Shown here one piece after another: positions 1 through 5,717 of a DNA stretch of 5,717 nt. Made by a program: the position numbers and the translations under genes. The notes below the pieces were generated by a model. It ran no database searches, was not told the DNA's origin, and was given only the letters and a program-made list of their open reading frames with translations. The DNA lies in NCBI GenBank assembly GCA_946482385.1, contig CAMLRI010000170.1, forward strand, positions 1-5,717. The letters are read 5' to 3'. Numbering within the stretch: the stretch's first letter is position 1; the number at the start of each line of letters is the position of its first letter. This DNA comes from an uncultured Cellvibrio sp. (lineage in GTDB: Bacteria; Pseudomonadota; Gammaproteobacteria; Pseudomonadales; Cellvibrionaceae).

Positions 1-29
1 GAATTCTTACCAGTCGATCGGGTTAGCCA

Positions 30-713
30 ATGAAACATTTCCTCCGCAATGCTTTGTTCACCATGGGATTGGCCGTAATAGCGCAGGGCGCTGCAGCGGC
101 TGGCGATGCCAGTGCCGGTGCCGCCAAGGCGGCGGTCTGCGGTGCCTGCCACGGTGCCGATGGCAATAGCCCGGCGCCCAATTTCCCCAAGCTGGCTGGT
201 TTGGGCGAAAAGTACCTGCTGAAGCAAATGCAGGACATCCAGGCCTGGGATTTGGAAAAAGATGCCGAGAAAAAGGCTAAAACCGGCCGTGCAGTACTGG
301 AAATGACCGGCATCCTGGCCAACCTGAGTGAGCAGGATCTGGCGGATATAGCCGCCCACTACGCCGCGCAAACCACCCAATTGTCCGGTTCGCAAAAGCT
401 GGAAGTACAGGTTAACTCAGGTATTAAAGTGGATGCCCTGGAGCTGGGCGAGCGCATTTTCCGCGCCGGCAACCCCACCACCGGCGTACCTGCCTGCACC
501 GGTTGCCACGCGCCCGATGGCAAAGGCAATAGCCCGGCTGGCTTCCCGCGTTTGAGCGGCCAGCACGCCGATTATATCGAGAAGCAGCTGCGCGCCTTCC
601 GCGCTGGCGACCGCACCAACGACGGCGACCAGATGATGATGCGCACTGTGGCTGACAAGCTCAATGATGCCGAGATCAAAGCCCTGGCCAACTACATTGC
701 CGGCCTGCACTGA
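30..713 (+). CDS. cc4: Diheme cytochrome c4, periplasmic electron carrier
   Basis: This 227-residue protein is a diheme c-type cytochrome of the c4 family, which carries electrons in the periplasm, typically from the bc1 complex to terminal oxidases such as cbb3. Residues 1-24 form a signal peptide (basic start, hydrophobic core, Ala-rich cleavage region before Gly25-Asp26). Two homologous class I domains follow. Heme 1 binds at C37-x-x-C40-H41, with M92 the likely axial ligand; heme 2 binds at C156-x-x-C159-H160, with M203 or M204 as ligand near the C-terminus. Both CxxCH motifs lie in the family pattern of CH-x-x-x-G followed by a Pro-rich F-P-[KR]-L segment. Length is normal for c4. The start is secure: an in-frame TAG lies at 24-26 and no other start fits, although no strong Shine-Dalgarno sequence is visible. 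A terminator follows closely, so the gene probably ends its own transcript. Identification is confident; the exact redox partners are inferred. Confidence 0.95.
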   Translation: MKHFLRNALFTMGLAVIAQGAAAAGDASAGAAKAAVCGACHGADGNSPAPNFPKLAGLGEKYLLKQMQDIQAWDLEKDAEKKAKTGRAVLEMTGILANLSEQDLADIAAHYAAQTTQLSGSQKLEVQVNSGIKVDALELGERIFRAGNPTTGVPACTGCHAPDGKGNSPAGFPRLSGQHADYIEKQLRAFRAGDRTNDGDQMMMRTVADKLNDAEIKALANYIAGLH

Positions 714-745
714 TCCGCGCGGTTTTTCGGGCAGCACAGCAGCAA

Positions 746-773
746 AAAAGGCGACGCAAGTCGCCTTTTGCAT
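746..773 (+). terminator. Rho-independent terminator after cytochrome c4
   Basis: A perfect 10-bp stem (746-755 pairs with 760-769: AAAAGGCGAC / GTCGCCTTTT) closes on a GCAA tetraloop of the stable GNRA type. The T-run at 766-769 and the further TTTT at 773-776 give the U-tract. It begins 32 bases after the cc4 stop codon. The A-run on the left arm would also allow termination on the minus strand, but no convergent gene is visible here. Confidence 0.9.
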
Positions 774-796
774 TTTCCCTCTGGCTTAAATAATTT
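768..796 (+). promoter_or_regulatory. Possible weak sigma70-type promoter for dsbA
   Basis: TTGCAT (768-773) lies 17 bases before TAATTT (791-796), inside the only AT-rich patch between the cc4 terminator and dsbA. A promoter is needed somewhere here because the terminator separates dsbA from cc4. The -35 match overlaps the terminator arm and the -10 match is poor. A second candidate, TTGCCC (876-881) with TACATT near 909-914, fits no better. The assignment is tentative. Confidence 0.25.
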
Positions 797-916
797 TTAC
801 CCGCCCTGAGGCTGGACTTGGCGCAAGCCGCACAGGAGAATTCGCCCCGGTTGCGGGAACTCCCGCGCAGCTGCCTTGCCCAAGCGCTGGCACTGCATCA
901 CCCGCTCATACATTAC

Positions 917-922
917 GAGGAA
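917..922 (+). promoter_or_regulatory. Ribosome binding site of dsbA
   Basis: GAGGAA lies six bases before the ATG at 929 and matches the Shine-Dalgarno consensus well. An in-frame TAA at 923-925 rules out any upstream start, so this site and the ATG fix the N-terminus. That matters for judging the unusual signal peptide. Confidence 0.85.
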
Positions 923-928
923 TAACTT

Positions 929-1579
929 ATGCGTATATTGGTTGCCCTGTTGGGTTTGGTTTTGAGCCTTGGCGCCTGCGCCCAGGAAAAAGTGGATGCT
1001 TACCTGGAAGGCCAGCACTACAAACTGCTCGAAGTGCCAGTGCGCACTGCCGACCCCAGCAAAATTGAAGTGGCAGAGGTTTTCTCTTACCACTGCGGCC
1101 ACTGTTTCAGTTTTGAACCTATGCTGGAAACCTGGGCGAAAAAACTCCCTGGCGAGGCTTACCTGGTGCAAACCCACGTGATGTGGAACCCGCAAATGGA
1201 GCCACTGGTGCGCGGTTACTACACCTCGGTAGCGCTCAAAATCAAAGAGAAAAGCCACATGGCGGTGTTTAATGCATGGCACCTGGAGAACAAGCGTTTT
1301 AACACCCCCGAAGACTGGGCCAACTTTTTTGTGGCCTTTGGTGTGCCCAAGGAAAAAACCCTCAGCACCTACAACTCCTTTGGTGTTAACAGCATGATCA
1401 AGCAGGCCGAAGCCCGCGCCCGCGGTTACAAGGTAACCGGCACCCCGGAAATGGTGATTGACGGCAAATACCACATCAGCTCGCGCCTGGCCGGCGGCCA
1501 CGCCGAGATGCTCAAGGTGGCGGATTTCCTGATCGCCAAGGTGCGCAGCGAGCGCGGCCTGAAAGCGCCGGCGCCCTGA
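929..1579 (+). CDS. dsbA: Thiol:disulfide interchange protein DsbA, CGHC-type
   Basis: This 216-residue protein is a periplasmic thiol oxidase that introduces disulfide bonds into exported proteins and is normally re-oxidised by the membrane protein DsbB. The thioredoxin fold is seen in the redox motif C56-G-H-C59, set in an F-x-Y-H-C-G-H-C-F-x-F-E-P context, and in the cis-proline loop V-T-G-T-P173. The helical insertion typical of DsbA lies between them, and the length is normal for the family. The active site is C-G-H-C, as in eukaryotic PDI, rather than the C-P-H-C of E. coli and most DsbA1 proteins. The signal peptide (residues 1-18) ends in L14-G-A-C17, which fits a lipobox; A16-C-A18 also fits a signal peptidase I site, so lipidation is open. 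A terminator follows. The Pseudomonas counterpart sits in the same cc4-dsbA-dgcP neighbourhood. Confidence 0.93.
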   Translation: MRILVALLGLVLSLGACAQEKVDAYLEGQHYKLLEVPVRTADPSKIEVAEVFSYHCGHCFSFEPMLETWAKKLPGEAYLVQTHVMWNPQMEPLVRGYYTSVALKIKEKSHMAVFNAWHLENKRFNTPEDWANFFVAFGVPKEKTLSTYNSFGVNSMIKQAEARARGYKVTGTPEMVIDGKYHISSRLAGGHAEMLKVADFLIAKVRSERGLKAPAP

Positions 1580-1601
1580 TCCAACCCAATCGCTTCACCA
1601 G

Positions 1602-1634
1602 CCCGCCCCTAACCCCGGCGGGTTTTGTTTTTTT
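1602..1634 (+). terminator. Rho-independent terminator after dsbA
   Basis: The stem CCCGCC (1602-1607) pairs with GGCGGG (1617-1622) around a nine-base loop and is followed at once by TTTTGTTTTTTT (1623-1634). It begins 23 bases after the dsbA stop. It should at least reduce read-through into the diguanylate cyclase gene. Confidence 0.88.
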
Positions 1635-1659
1635 AGGGGGATAAACACCGCCCGCTGGC

Positions 1660-1665
1660 TATACT
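1660..1665 (+). promoter_or_regulatory. Possible -10 element upstream of dgcP
   Basis: TATACT matches the sigma70 -10 consensus at five of six positions and is preceded by TGGC, close to an extended -10. It sits between the dsbA terminator and dgcP. No convincing -35 is visible at 16-18 bases spacing (the region is G-rich, 1636-1641). If used, transcription would start near 1671-1673. That lies after the ATG at 1668 and favours the start codon at 1737, with a leader of about 65 bases. Confidence 0.4.
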
Positions 1666-1736
1666 CAATGCACCCTGCGCCGTGGTTTGTGGCGCCAAGC
1701 CCTGCTCATCCCAACACCATTCCTATAAGCCGTGTT

Positions 1737-3425
1737 ATGACAAATAATTCCGACGATAAGCAAAACTGGCGCGAAAAATATTTGGACGCCCTGGATACCC
1801 AGGAACTATTGGAGCAGCGCTACCAACAGCAGCAGGAGCTGTTGCGGCGGGTATTGGTGCGGGTCAGCCTGGCGGCCGATGGCCAGGATGAACTGCTCGA
1901 CCAGCTTATGGCCCAGCTGCGCGAAACCCTGCGCCGCGATAAAACCGCCGACCTCGGCCAGCTGCTGGAGCGCATAGAGGTGGCGGCCATCCACAGCGAG
2001 CAGCAGCGGGAGCGGGGCGCGCTCAAACTGCGCGAGGCTCTGGCGGCAGCGCTCAAGCCCTGGCAGGACTACGCCTTGCCGCGGGAGTTAAAGCACGACA
2101 TCCAGAATTTTGTGGCGGAGCTGCCGCGCCAGAGCGACAAGCTGCGCCTCTACCCCCAGCTGTTGCAGCGCCTGGTGCAATTGCAGCAACAGGTGCTGGC
2201 GCAATTGGGGCAGCCCAAAACCGGCCTGCTGGAGCGCTTGCGCGGCGGCAAAACCCTGGCGCTGCCCGAGGCCAAACAGGCCAGTCCGGCGCCAGAGCCA
2301 GATTCAGATCCAACCACAACCCCTGCCACAGCCCCGGAAGTGTCGCCCCTCTTGGCTGGTAGCCGGGGCGACGGCGCCCCGCCGCCCGCACACTGGCTGG
2401 GGCAGTTGCAGCAACTGCTGCAGGAATTTATCGACAGCCTGGCCCACGACAGCCAGCTGCAAGCGCCCTTGGCGGCCCTGCGCCAGCAGTTGGCCCAGGG
2501 GGCATCGGCGGAGGCGGCGCTGCAGGTTTTGGCGCAGCTGCGCCAGCGGGTGATGGAGGCCTACCTGGCTACCAACCAGGCCTTTGCCGATTACCTCAAC
2601 CGGGTCAATGGCGAGCTGGCCGATATCGCCCTGCTGCTGGGTGGGGCGGTGCAAACCAGTGCCAATGGCCAGCAGGCCTCGCGCCAGTTACAGGCGCAAA
2701 TGCTGCAGGAAATGAATGACCTGGAAGACTCTGCTGCCCAGGCCACCGACCTGAGCCAGCTGAAACAGAGTGTGCAGTCGCAGCTGGGCAATATCCGCCA
2801 GGCCCTCGACCGCTACCAGCAAACCGAGCAGGCGCAGCAGCAACTGGCGCAGCAGCTCAACCAGCTGGGCGAGAAAATCCGGGTGATGGAGAGCGAAGCC
2901 GAGCACAGCCGCGCCAACCTGGAGCAGCAGCGCCGCCTGGCCCTGCAGGATAGCCTCACCCAGCTGCCCAACCGCGCCGCCTACGAAGAGCGCGCCCGCA
3001 CTGAGGTGCAGCGCTGGGAGCGCTACCAGCGGCCGCTGAGCCTGGCGGTGTTTGATATAGACCACTTCAAGCAAATCAACGACAGCCACGGCCACCAGGC
3101 GGGCGACCGGGTGATCAAGGTGATTGGCAATTCCATCGCCAAGCGCCTGCGCGAGGTGGATTTTTTCTGCCGCTACGGCGGCGAGGAATTTGTCGCCCTG
3201 CTGCCGGAAACCAGTAGCGACAACGCCCTCATACTGCTGGAAAAAATCCGCACCGCCATAGCCGCCGCCGCTTTCCACTACAAGGAGCAGCCGCTCAAGA
3301 TCAGTATTTCCATTGGTGTCACCCAGTTCCAGGCGGGCGATACCCTGGAAGCGGCCTTTGACCGCGCCGACCAGGCGCTCTATGCCGCCAAGGCAGGGGG
3401 TCGCAATGCCACACGCCTGGCTTAG
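1737..3425 (+). CDS. dgcP: Diguanylate cyclase of the DgcP type (GGDEF domain)
   Basis: This 562-residue soluble protein should make c-di-GMP from two GTP. Residues 1 to about 180 are helical and Gln/Leu-rich, opening with a W-R-E-K-Y-L-D-A-L segment like that of Pseudomonas DgcP. A Pro/Ala/Thr linker (about 182-220), a second helical region and a Gln-rich coiled coil (about 335-400) follow. The GGDEF domain spans about 405-560: D405-S-L-T-x-L-P-N-R413, the metal-site F-D440-I-D-x-F-K, N448 for guanine binding, and the active loop G481-G-E-E-F485. An inhibitory-site R472-E-V-D475 lies exactly five residues before the loop, so product inhibition is expected. There is no signal peptide or membrane segment. 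An ATG at 1668 would add 23 Pro-rich residues; I prefer 1737 because of the conserved N-terminus and the putative -10 at 1660, though neither start has a good ribosome binding site. Pseudomonas DgcP is known as a polar-localised cyclase, and its dsbA neighbourhood is shared here. Confidence 0.88.
   Translation: MTNNSDDKQNWREKYLDALDTQELLEQRYQQQQELLRRVLVRVSLAADGQDELLDQLMAQLRETLRRDKTADLGQLLERIEVAAIHSEQQRERGALKLREALAAALKPWQDYALPRELKHDIQNFVAELPRQSDKLRLYPQLLQRLVQLQQQVLAQLGQPKTGLLERLRGGKTLALPEAKQASPAPEPDSDPTTTPATAPEVSPLLAGSRGDGAPPPAHWLGQLQQLLQEFIDSLAHDSQLQAPLAALRQQLAQGASAEAALQVLAQLRQRVMEAYLATNQAFADYLNRVNGELADIALLLGGAVQTSANGQQASRQLQAQMLQEMNDLEDSAAQATDLSQLKQSVQSQLGNIRQALDRYQQTEQAQQQLAQQLNQLGEKIRVMESEAEHSRANLEQQRRLALQDSLTQLPNRAAYEERARTEVQRWERYQRPLSLAVFDIDHFKQINDSHGHQAGDRVIKVIGNSIAKRLREVDFFCRYGGEEFVALLPETSSDNALILLEKIRTAIAAAAFHYKEQPLKISISIGVTQFQAGDTLEAAFDRADQALYAAKAGGRNATRLA
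3395..3400 (+). promoter_or_regulatory. Ribosome binding site inside the end of dgcP
   Basis: AGGGGG lies five bases before the ATG at 3406, within the last codons of dgcP. It decides the start of the next gene over the in-frame ATG at 3313, which lies deep in dgcP and encodes no signal peptide directly after it. The arrangement suggests translational coupling to dgcP. Confidence 0.75.
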
Positions 3426-4050
3426 GGTTATTGGTATAGGCCTGTTGGGCCTGTTAGCGCCAGCCGCCCACAGCGCCCAGCTCGACTACCGGGTGCAGCG
3501 CGACGATGGCCGCCCCCTGGCCAATGCGGTGGTGGCCGCTGTGCCCGCCCAAGCCCCCAGCCTGGCGCAGCCGCCCCGGGCGGAAATGGACCAGCGCAAC
3601 TTCCGCTTTGTACCCGAGGTGCTGGCGATACGCACCAACACCCTGGTGCACTTCCCCAACAGCGACGATGTGCGCCACCACGTTTACTCCTTTTCCCCGG
3701 CGAAAAAATTTGAGCTGCGCCTCTACCACGGCAAAACCGCCGAGCCGGTGTTGTTCGACCAGCCGGGCAAGGTGGTGCTGGGCTGCAATATCCACGATTC
3801 CATGGCGGCGACTATTTATGTGCTGGATACCCCCTACTTTGCCAAGTCGGATGAGGCTGGCCTGGCACAGTTAACCGATCTGCCGGCGGGCAACTACCGT
3901 ATCGAGATCTACCACCCGCAGCGGGAGCAGCCTTACCTGGCGCCGGCGCAGCAGTTGGCTGCCGATCAGCGGCTGCAATTGCAGGTGGAGCTGGATGGAT
4001 TGGTGGAGCCACCGCCGCCCAGCGACGAATTCAGCAACCTGTTTAACTAG
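3406..4050 (+). CDS. Exported cupredoxin-like protein ('methylamine utilization protein' type)
   Basis: This 214-residue protein has a signal peptide (residues 1-23, cleavage likely after A21-H-S23), so it is periplasmic. The mature part begins with a beta-rich region of the kind D-Y-R-V-x-x-x-D-G-x-P-L-x-N-A-V. A plastocyanin-like region follows with possible type 1 copper ligands: H91 or H92 in R-H-H-V-Y-S-F, then C127-N-I-H130-D-S-M133 after V-V-L-G. The C-terminal third (about 145-190: D-x-x-G-L-A-x-L-x-D-L-P-A-G-N-Y-R-I-E-I-Y-H-P) resembles a carboxypeptidase-regulatory-like beta sandwich. Such proteins are often labelled 'methylamine utilization protein', but no methylamine gene is nearby, so that name should not be read as function. 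The gene overlaps dgcP by 20 bases and ends 18 bases before the GGDEF-EAL gene, suggesting a role in that signalling unit. Copper binding is inferred from residue spacing. Confidence 0.8.
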   Translation: MPHAWLRVIGIGLLGLLAPAAHSAQLDYRVQRDDGRPLANAVVAAVPAQAPSLAQPPRAEMDQRNFRFVPEVLAIRTNTLVHFPNSDDVRHHVYSFSPAKKFELRLYHGKTAEPVLFDQPGKVVLGCNIHDSMAATIYVLDTPYFAKSDEAGLAQLTDLPAGNYRIEIYHPQREQPYLAPAQQLAADQRLQLQVELDGLVEPPPPSDEFSNLFN

Positions 4051-4068
4051 GCCGGGGCCAGCCTGCTT

Positions 4069-5717
4069 ATGATCCGTTTCCGGCTCAGCTACCTGATCAA
4101 GCTGCTGCTCTTCCTGCTGGGTTTGGTGCTGGGGCTGGAGGCCATTTCCTATGTCGCCACCCGCCTGGTTATCCAGCAGGCGGTAGAGCAAAACGCCCGC
4201 GCTGAACTGCGCGCCGGGGGCGAGCTGTTCACCCGCCTATTGCAAAATAATGCCAGCCAGCTGGCGCTGTCGGTAAAAGTGCTTACCGAGGATTTTGGTT
4301 TTAAAGATGCGGTGGCCAGTGGCGATGCCAACACCATCCGCTCGGCCCTGGCCAACCACGCCGGGCGGATCAAGGCGGAGCTGGGGGTGTTGATCGACCG
4401 CGACGGCCGCCTGATCAGCAGCGATGCCGCCCTGGAGCAGCAGGCGGGGGCGGCCTTCCAGCAGCTGCGCCAGCGCGCCCAGGAGCGCGGCCAGGCCTAT
4501 GACACAGTGATGATTCAGGGCCGCGCCTACCAGCTGGTGTTCTTTGCGGTGCGCGCGCCCCAGGTGATCGGCTACGCCGGCATGGGTTTTGGCATTAACA
4601 GCGCCCTTAGCGATGAACTCAAGCGCCTCACCGGGCTGGAGGTATCGTTTATCCAAACGGCGCCGGGGCAGGTGGACTATTTGGCCGGCACCCTGGCGCA
4701 GCCGGCGCGCGCGCAACTGCGCCAGCAGTTGGCGGCCAGCCCGGCGGGCGATGGGGTGTTTATCTACGGCGACCTTATGTCGCTGCGGGTGCCAGTGCTG
4801 GGCCAACAGCACCAGTTGCAGGCCGTATTACAAGTGCCCCTCAGCCAGGTGATGGCGCCCTTTGCCCGGCTCAATATCCAGCTGTTGCTGCTGGCCCTGG
4901 CCTTTGCTTTTATCGCTGCCATAGCGGCGCTCTTCCTGGCGCGCAGTGTTACCCGCCCGGTGCAGCATCTGGCGGCCATCGCCCAGCGCATCGCCAAGGG
5001 TTCCTACGACACCCCGGTGGCGGTGAAATCCCAGGATGAACTGGGCGATTTGGCGCGGGCCTTTATCAGCATGCAGGCCGCCATTGCCGAGCGCGAACAG
5101 CAGGTGATCTACCAGGCCGAGCACGACCCCCTCACCGGCCTGCCCAACCGCCAGCGCATACTGCCGGAACTGCAGCGCGCCCTGGCTGGCCTGGATGAGG
5201 CGCGCCCCCAGCTGGCGGCGCTGGTGGTGGATATCAAAAACTTTGCCCAGGTAAACGACGAGCTCAGCCAGCAGCTGGGCGACGACCTTTTGGCCGAAGT
5301 GGCGCGCCAGCTGGTGAAGCTACTGCCCCAGGCAGCGGTGCTGCGCCTGGGCAGCGACGAGTTTTTGCTGCTGCTGCGGCTGGCGGCAGGGGAGGACGGC
5401 GGCGTCTATGGCGACAAAATCCACCAGCTGTTCAAGCGCCCCTTGCTGGTCAGCGGCACCCAGATCCAAATCGAGGTCAACCTCGGCAGCGCCCTTTACC
5501 CCCAGCATGCCGGCGACGCCGAAAGCCTGCTGCGGCGCGCCAGCCTGGCCCTTAACCAGGGCCGCGCCCAGGGTATCCGCAGCTGCAGCTACCAGGCGGG
5601 TTGGGACGAAAAACACCTGCGCCGCCTGCATATATCGCGGGAATTTGAAAGCGCCCTGCACGGTGGCCAGCTCAGCCTTTACTACCAGCCCAAGATCAAA
5701 GTGCAGCATCCGCGCCA
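4069..5717 (+). CDS. Membrane dCache-HAMP-GGDEF-EAL c-di-GMP protein (3' end outside window)
   Basis: The first 549 codons are present and open to the right edge. TM1 (about 8-30) and TM2 (about 268-291) flank a periplasmic domain resembling dCache_3: it has L-T-E-D-F-G-F-K-D-A-V, a G-D-A-N-T-I segment and an L-I-D-R-D-G-R-L-I-S-S core. A HAMP domain follows (about 290-345, R-P-V near its start, D-E-L-G-D-L near its end). The GGDEF domain starts at D353-P-L-T-G-L-P-N-R361. It keeps D388 and the N/D guanine-binding positions but has G428-S-D-E-F432 in place of GGDEF, Ala for the usual Lys in F-K, and no RxxD inhibitory site. An EAL domain begins near E525 with L-Y-Y-Q-P-K; its catalytic residues lie beyond the window. 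The start follows an in-frame stop (4048-4050) by 18 bases; only a weak GGGG (4054-4057) precedes it. It is probably a phosphodiesterase controlled by a periplasmic signal; cyclase activity is doubtful. Confidence 0.88.
   Translation, partial: MIRFRLSYLIKLLLFLLGLVLGLEAISYVATRLVIQQAVEQNARAELRAGGELFTRLLQNNASQLALSVKVLTEDFGFKDAVASGDANTIRSALANHAGRIKAELGVLIDRDGRLISSDAALEQQAGAAFQQLRQRAQERGQAYDTVMIQGRAYQLVFFAVRAPQVIGYAGMGFGINSALSDELKRLTGLEVSFIQTAPGQVDYLAGTLAQPARAQLRQQLAASPAGDGVFIYGDLMSLRVPVLGQQHQLQAVLQVPLSQVMAPFARLNIQLLLLALAFAFIAAIAALFLARSVTRPVQHLAAIAQRIAKGSYDTPVAVKSQDELGDLARAFISMQAAIAEREQQVIYQAEHDPLTGLPNRQRILPELQRALAGLDEARPQLAALVVDIKNFAQVNDELSQQLGDDLLAEVARQLVKLLPQAAVLRLGSDEFLLLLRLAAGEDGGVYGDKIHQLFKRPLLVSGTQIQIEVNLGSALYPQHAGDAESLLRRASLALNQGRAQGIRSCSYQAGWDEKHLRRLHISREFESALHGGQLSLYYQPKIKVQHPR

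Larger units (their letters stand above)
714..928 (+). other. Intergenic region between cc4 and dsbA
   Basis: This 215-base gap holds the cc4 terminator, an AT-rich patch (787-799), and a GC-rich leader to dsbA. The leader contains a short hairpin, GCGGG (853-857) and CCCGC (862-866) around a four-base loop. I see no tRNA, known riboswitch or credible small gene. The dsbA reading frame is open from 794 to a TAA at 923-925 but has no ATG and resembles chance openness in GC-rich DNA. Confidence 0.6.

Noticed and set aside
1..6. GAATTC at the left edge, suggesting a cloned EcoRI fragment end
   Set aside because: Further GAATTC sites occur near 838 and 4027 and the right edge is not such a site, so the edge is not evidence of a complete digest fragment or a biological boundary.
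853..866. Small GC hairpin in the dsbA leader as a riboswitch or attenuator
   Set aside because: Only five base pairs are present, with no U-tract, no alternative pairing seen with the ribosome binding site, and no similarity to a known class.
794..925. Open frame of 44 codons directly upstream of and in frame with dsbA, ending at TAA 923-925
   Set aside because: It has no ATG or GTG start with a fitting ribosome binding site, and the product is unlike anything recognisable. This length is expected by chance at this GC content.
797..1501. Long minus-strand open frame opposite dsbA (234 codons)
   Set aside because: It lies over a certain dsbA gene. Its translation shows no recognisable domain, and it is explained by low stop frequency in GC-rich coding DNA.
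1815..1840. CAG-rich runs in dgcP as a possible trinucleotide repeat
   Set aside because: The runs are short and interrupted, and they reflect Gln-rich helices with a strong CAG codon preference rather than a tandem repeat.
2688..3278. Minus-strand open frame opposite the DgcP GGDEF region (196 codons)
   Set aside because: It overlaps conserved catalytic motifs of the plus-strand gene. Its Leu/Val/Ala/Gln-rich translation is typical of the antisense of CAG/CTG-rich codons.
3313..3405. N-terminal extension of the cupredoxin-like gene from ATG 3313
   Set aside because: The extra 31 residues are Arg/Pro-rich shadow sequence of dgcP and would bury the signal peptide. The ATG at 3406 has a good ribosome binding site.
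4237..4812. Minus-strand open frame opposite the dCache region (191 codons)
   Set aside because: The plus strand encodes a coherent TM-sensor-TM-HAMP-GGDEF protein here. The antisense product resembles no family.

Overview
The window is GC-rich, tightly packed gammaproteobacterial DNA. All five genes are on the + strand: a diheme cytochrome c4, a DsbA oxidoreductase, a DgcP-type diguanylate cyclase, a small cupredoxin-like periplasmic protein, and the first ~549 codons of a membrane dCache-HAMP-GGDEF-EAL protein that runs off the right edge. The order cc4 - dsbA - dgcP matches the Pseudomonas chromosomal locus as I recall it (there with an extra gene between dsbA and dgcP). Protein details and the attached cupredoxin/GGDEF-EAL genes suggest a relative such as Cellvibrio or another Cellvibrionaceae member. 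The genus is an inference; no marker in the window proves it.

Layout. Bases 30-713 encode cytochrome c4 and are followed by a strong intrinsic terminator (746-773). Bases 714-928 are intergenic, with that terminator, a possible weak promoter, a small hairpin and the dsbA ribosome binding site. Bases 929-1579 encode DsbA, followed by a second intrinsic terminator (1602-1634). Bases 1580-1736 hold that terminator and a possible -10 element (TATACT). From 1737 to the right edge the genes are packed as an operon: dgcP overlaps the cupredoxin-like gene by 20 bases, and that gene is separated from the GGDEF-EAL gene by only 18 bases.

How they fit together. The first two genes are periplasmic redox housekeeping: electron transfer towards terminal oxidases, and disulfide formation. 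The last three look like one c-di-GMP unit. DgcP has an intact active site and an inhibitory site, so it should make c-di-GMP. The membrane GGDEF-EAL protein has a degenerate GGDEF domain without an inhibitory site, so it is more likely a phosphodiesterase or a regulated bifunctional enzyme. The exported cupredoxin-like protein, with a plausible His-Cys-His-Met copper site, lies between them and could supply a periplasmic copper or redox signal to the dCache sensor. That last link is inference from gene order and is the most interesting idea in the window.
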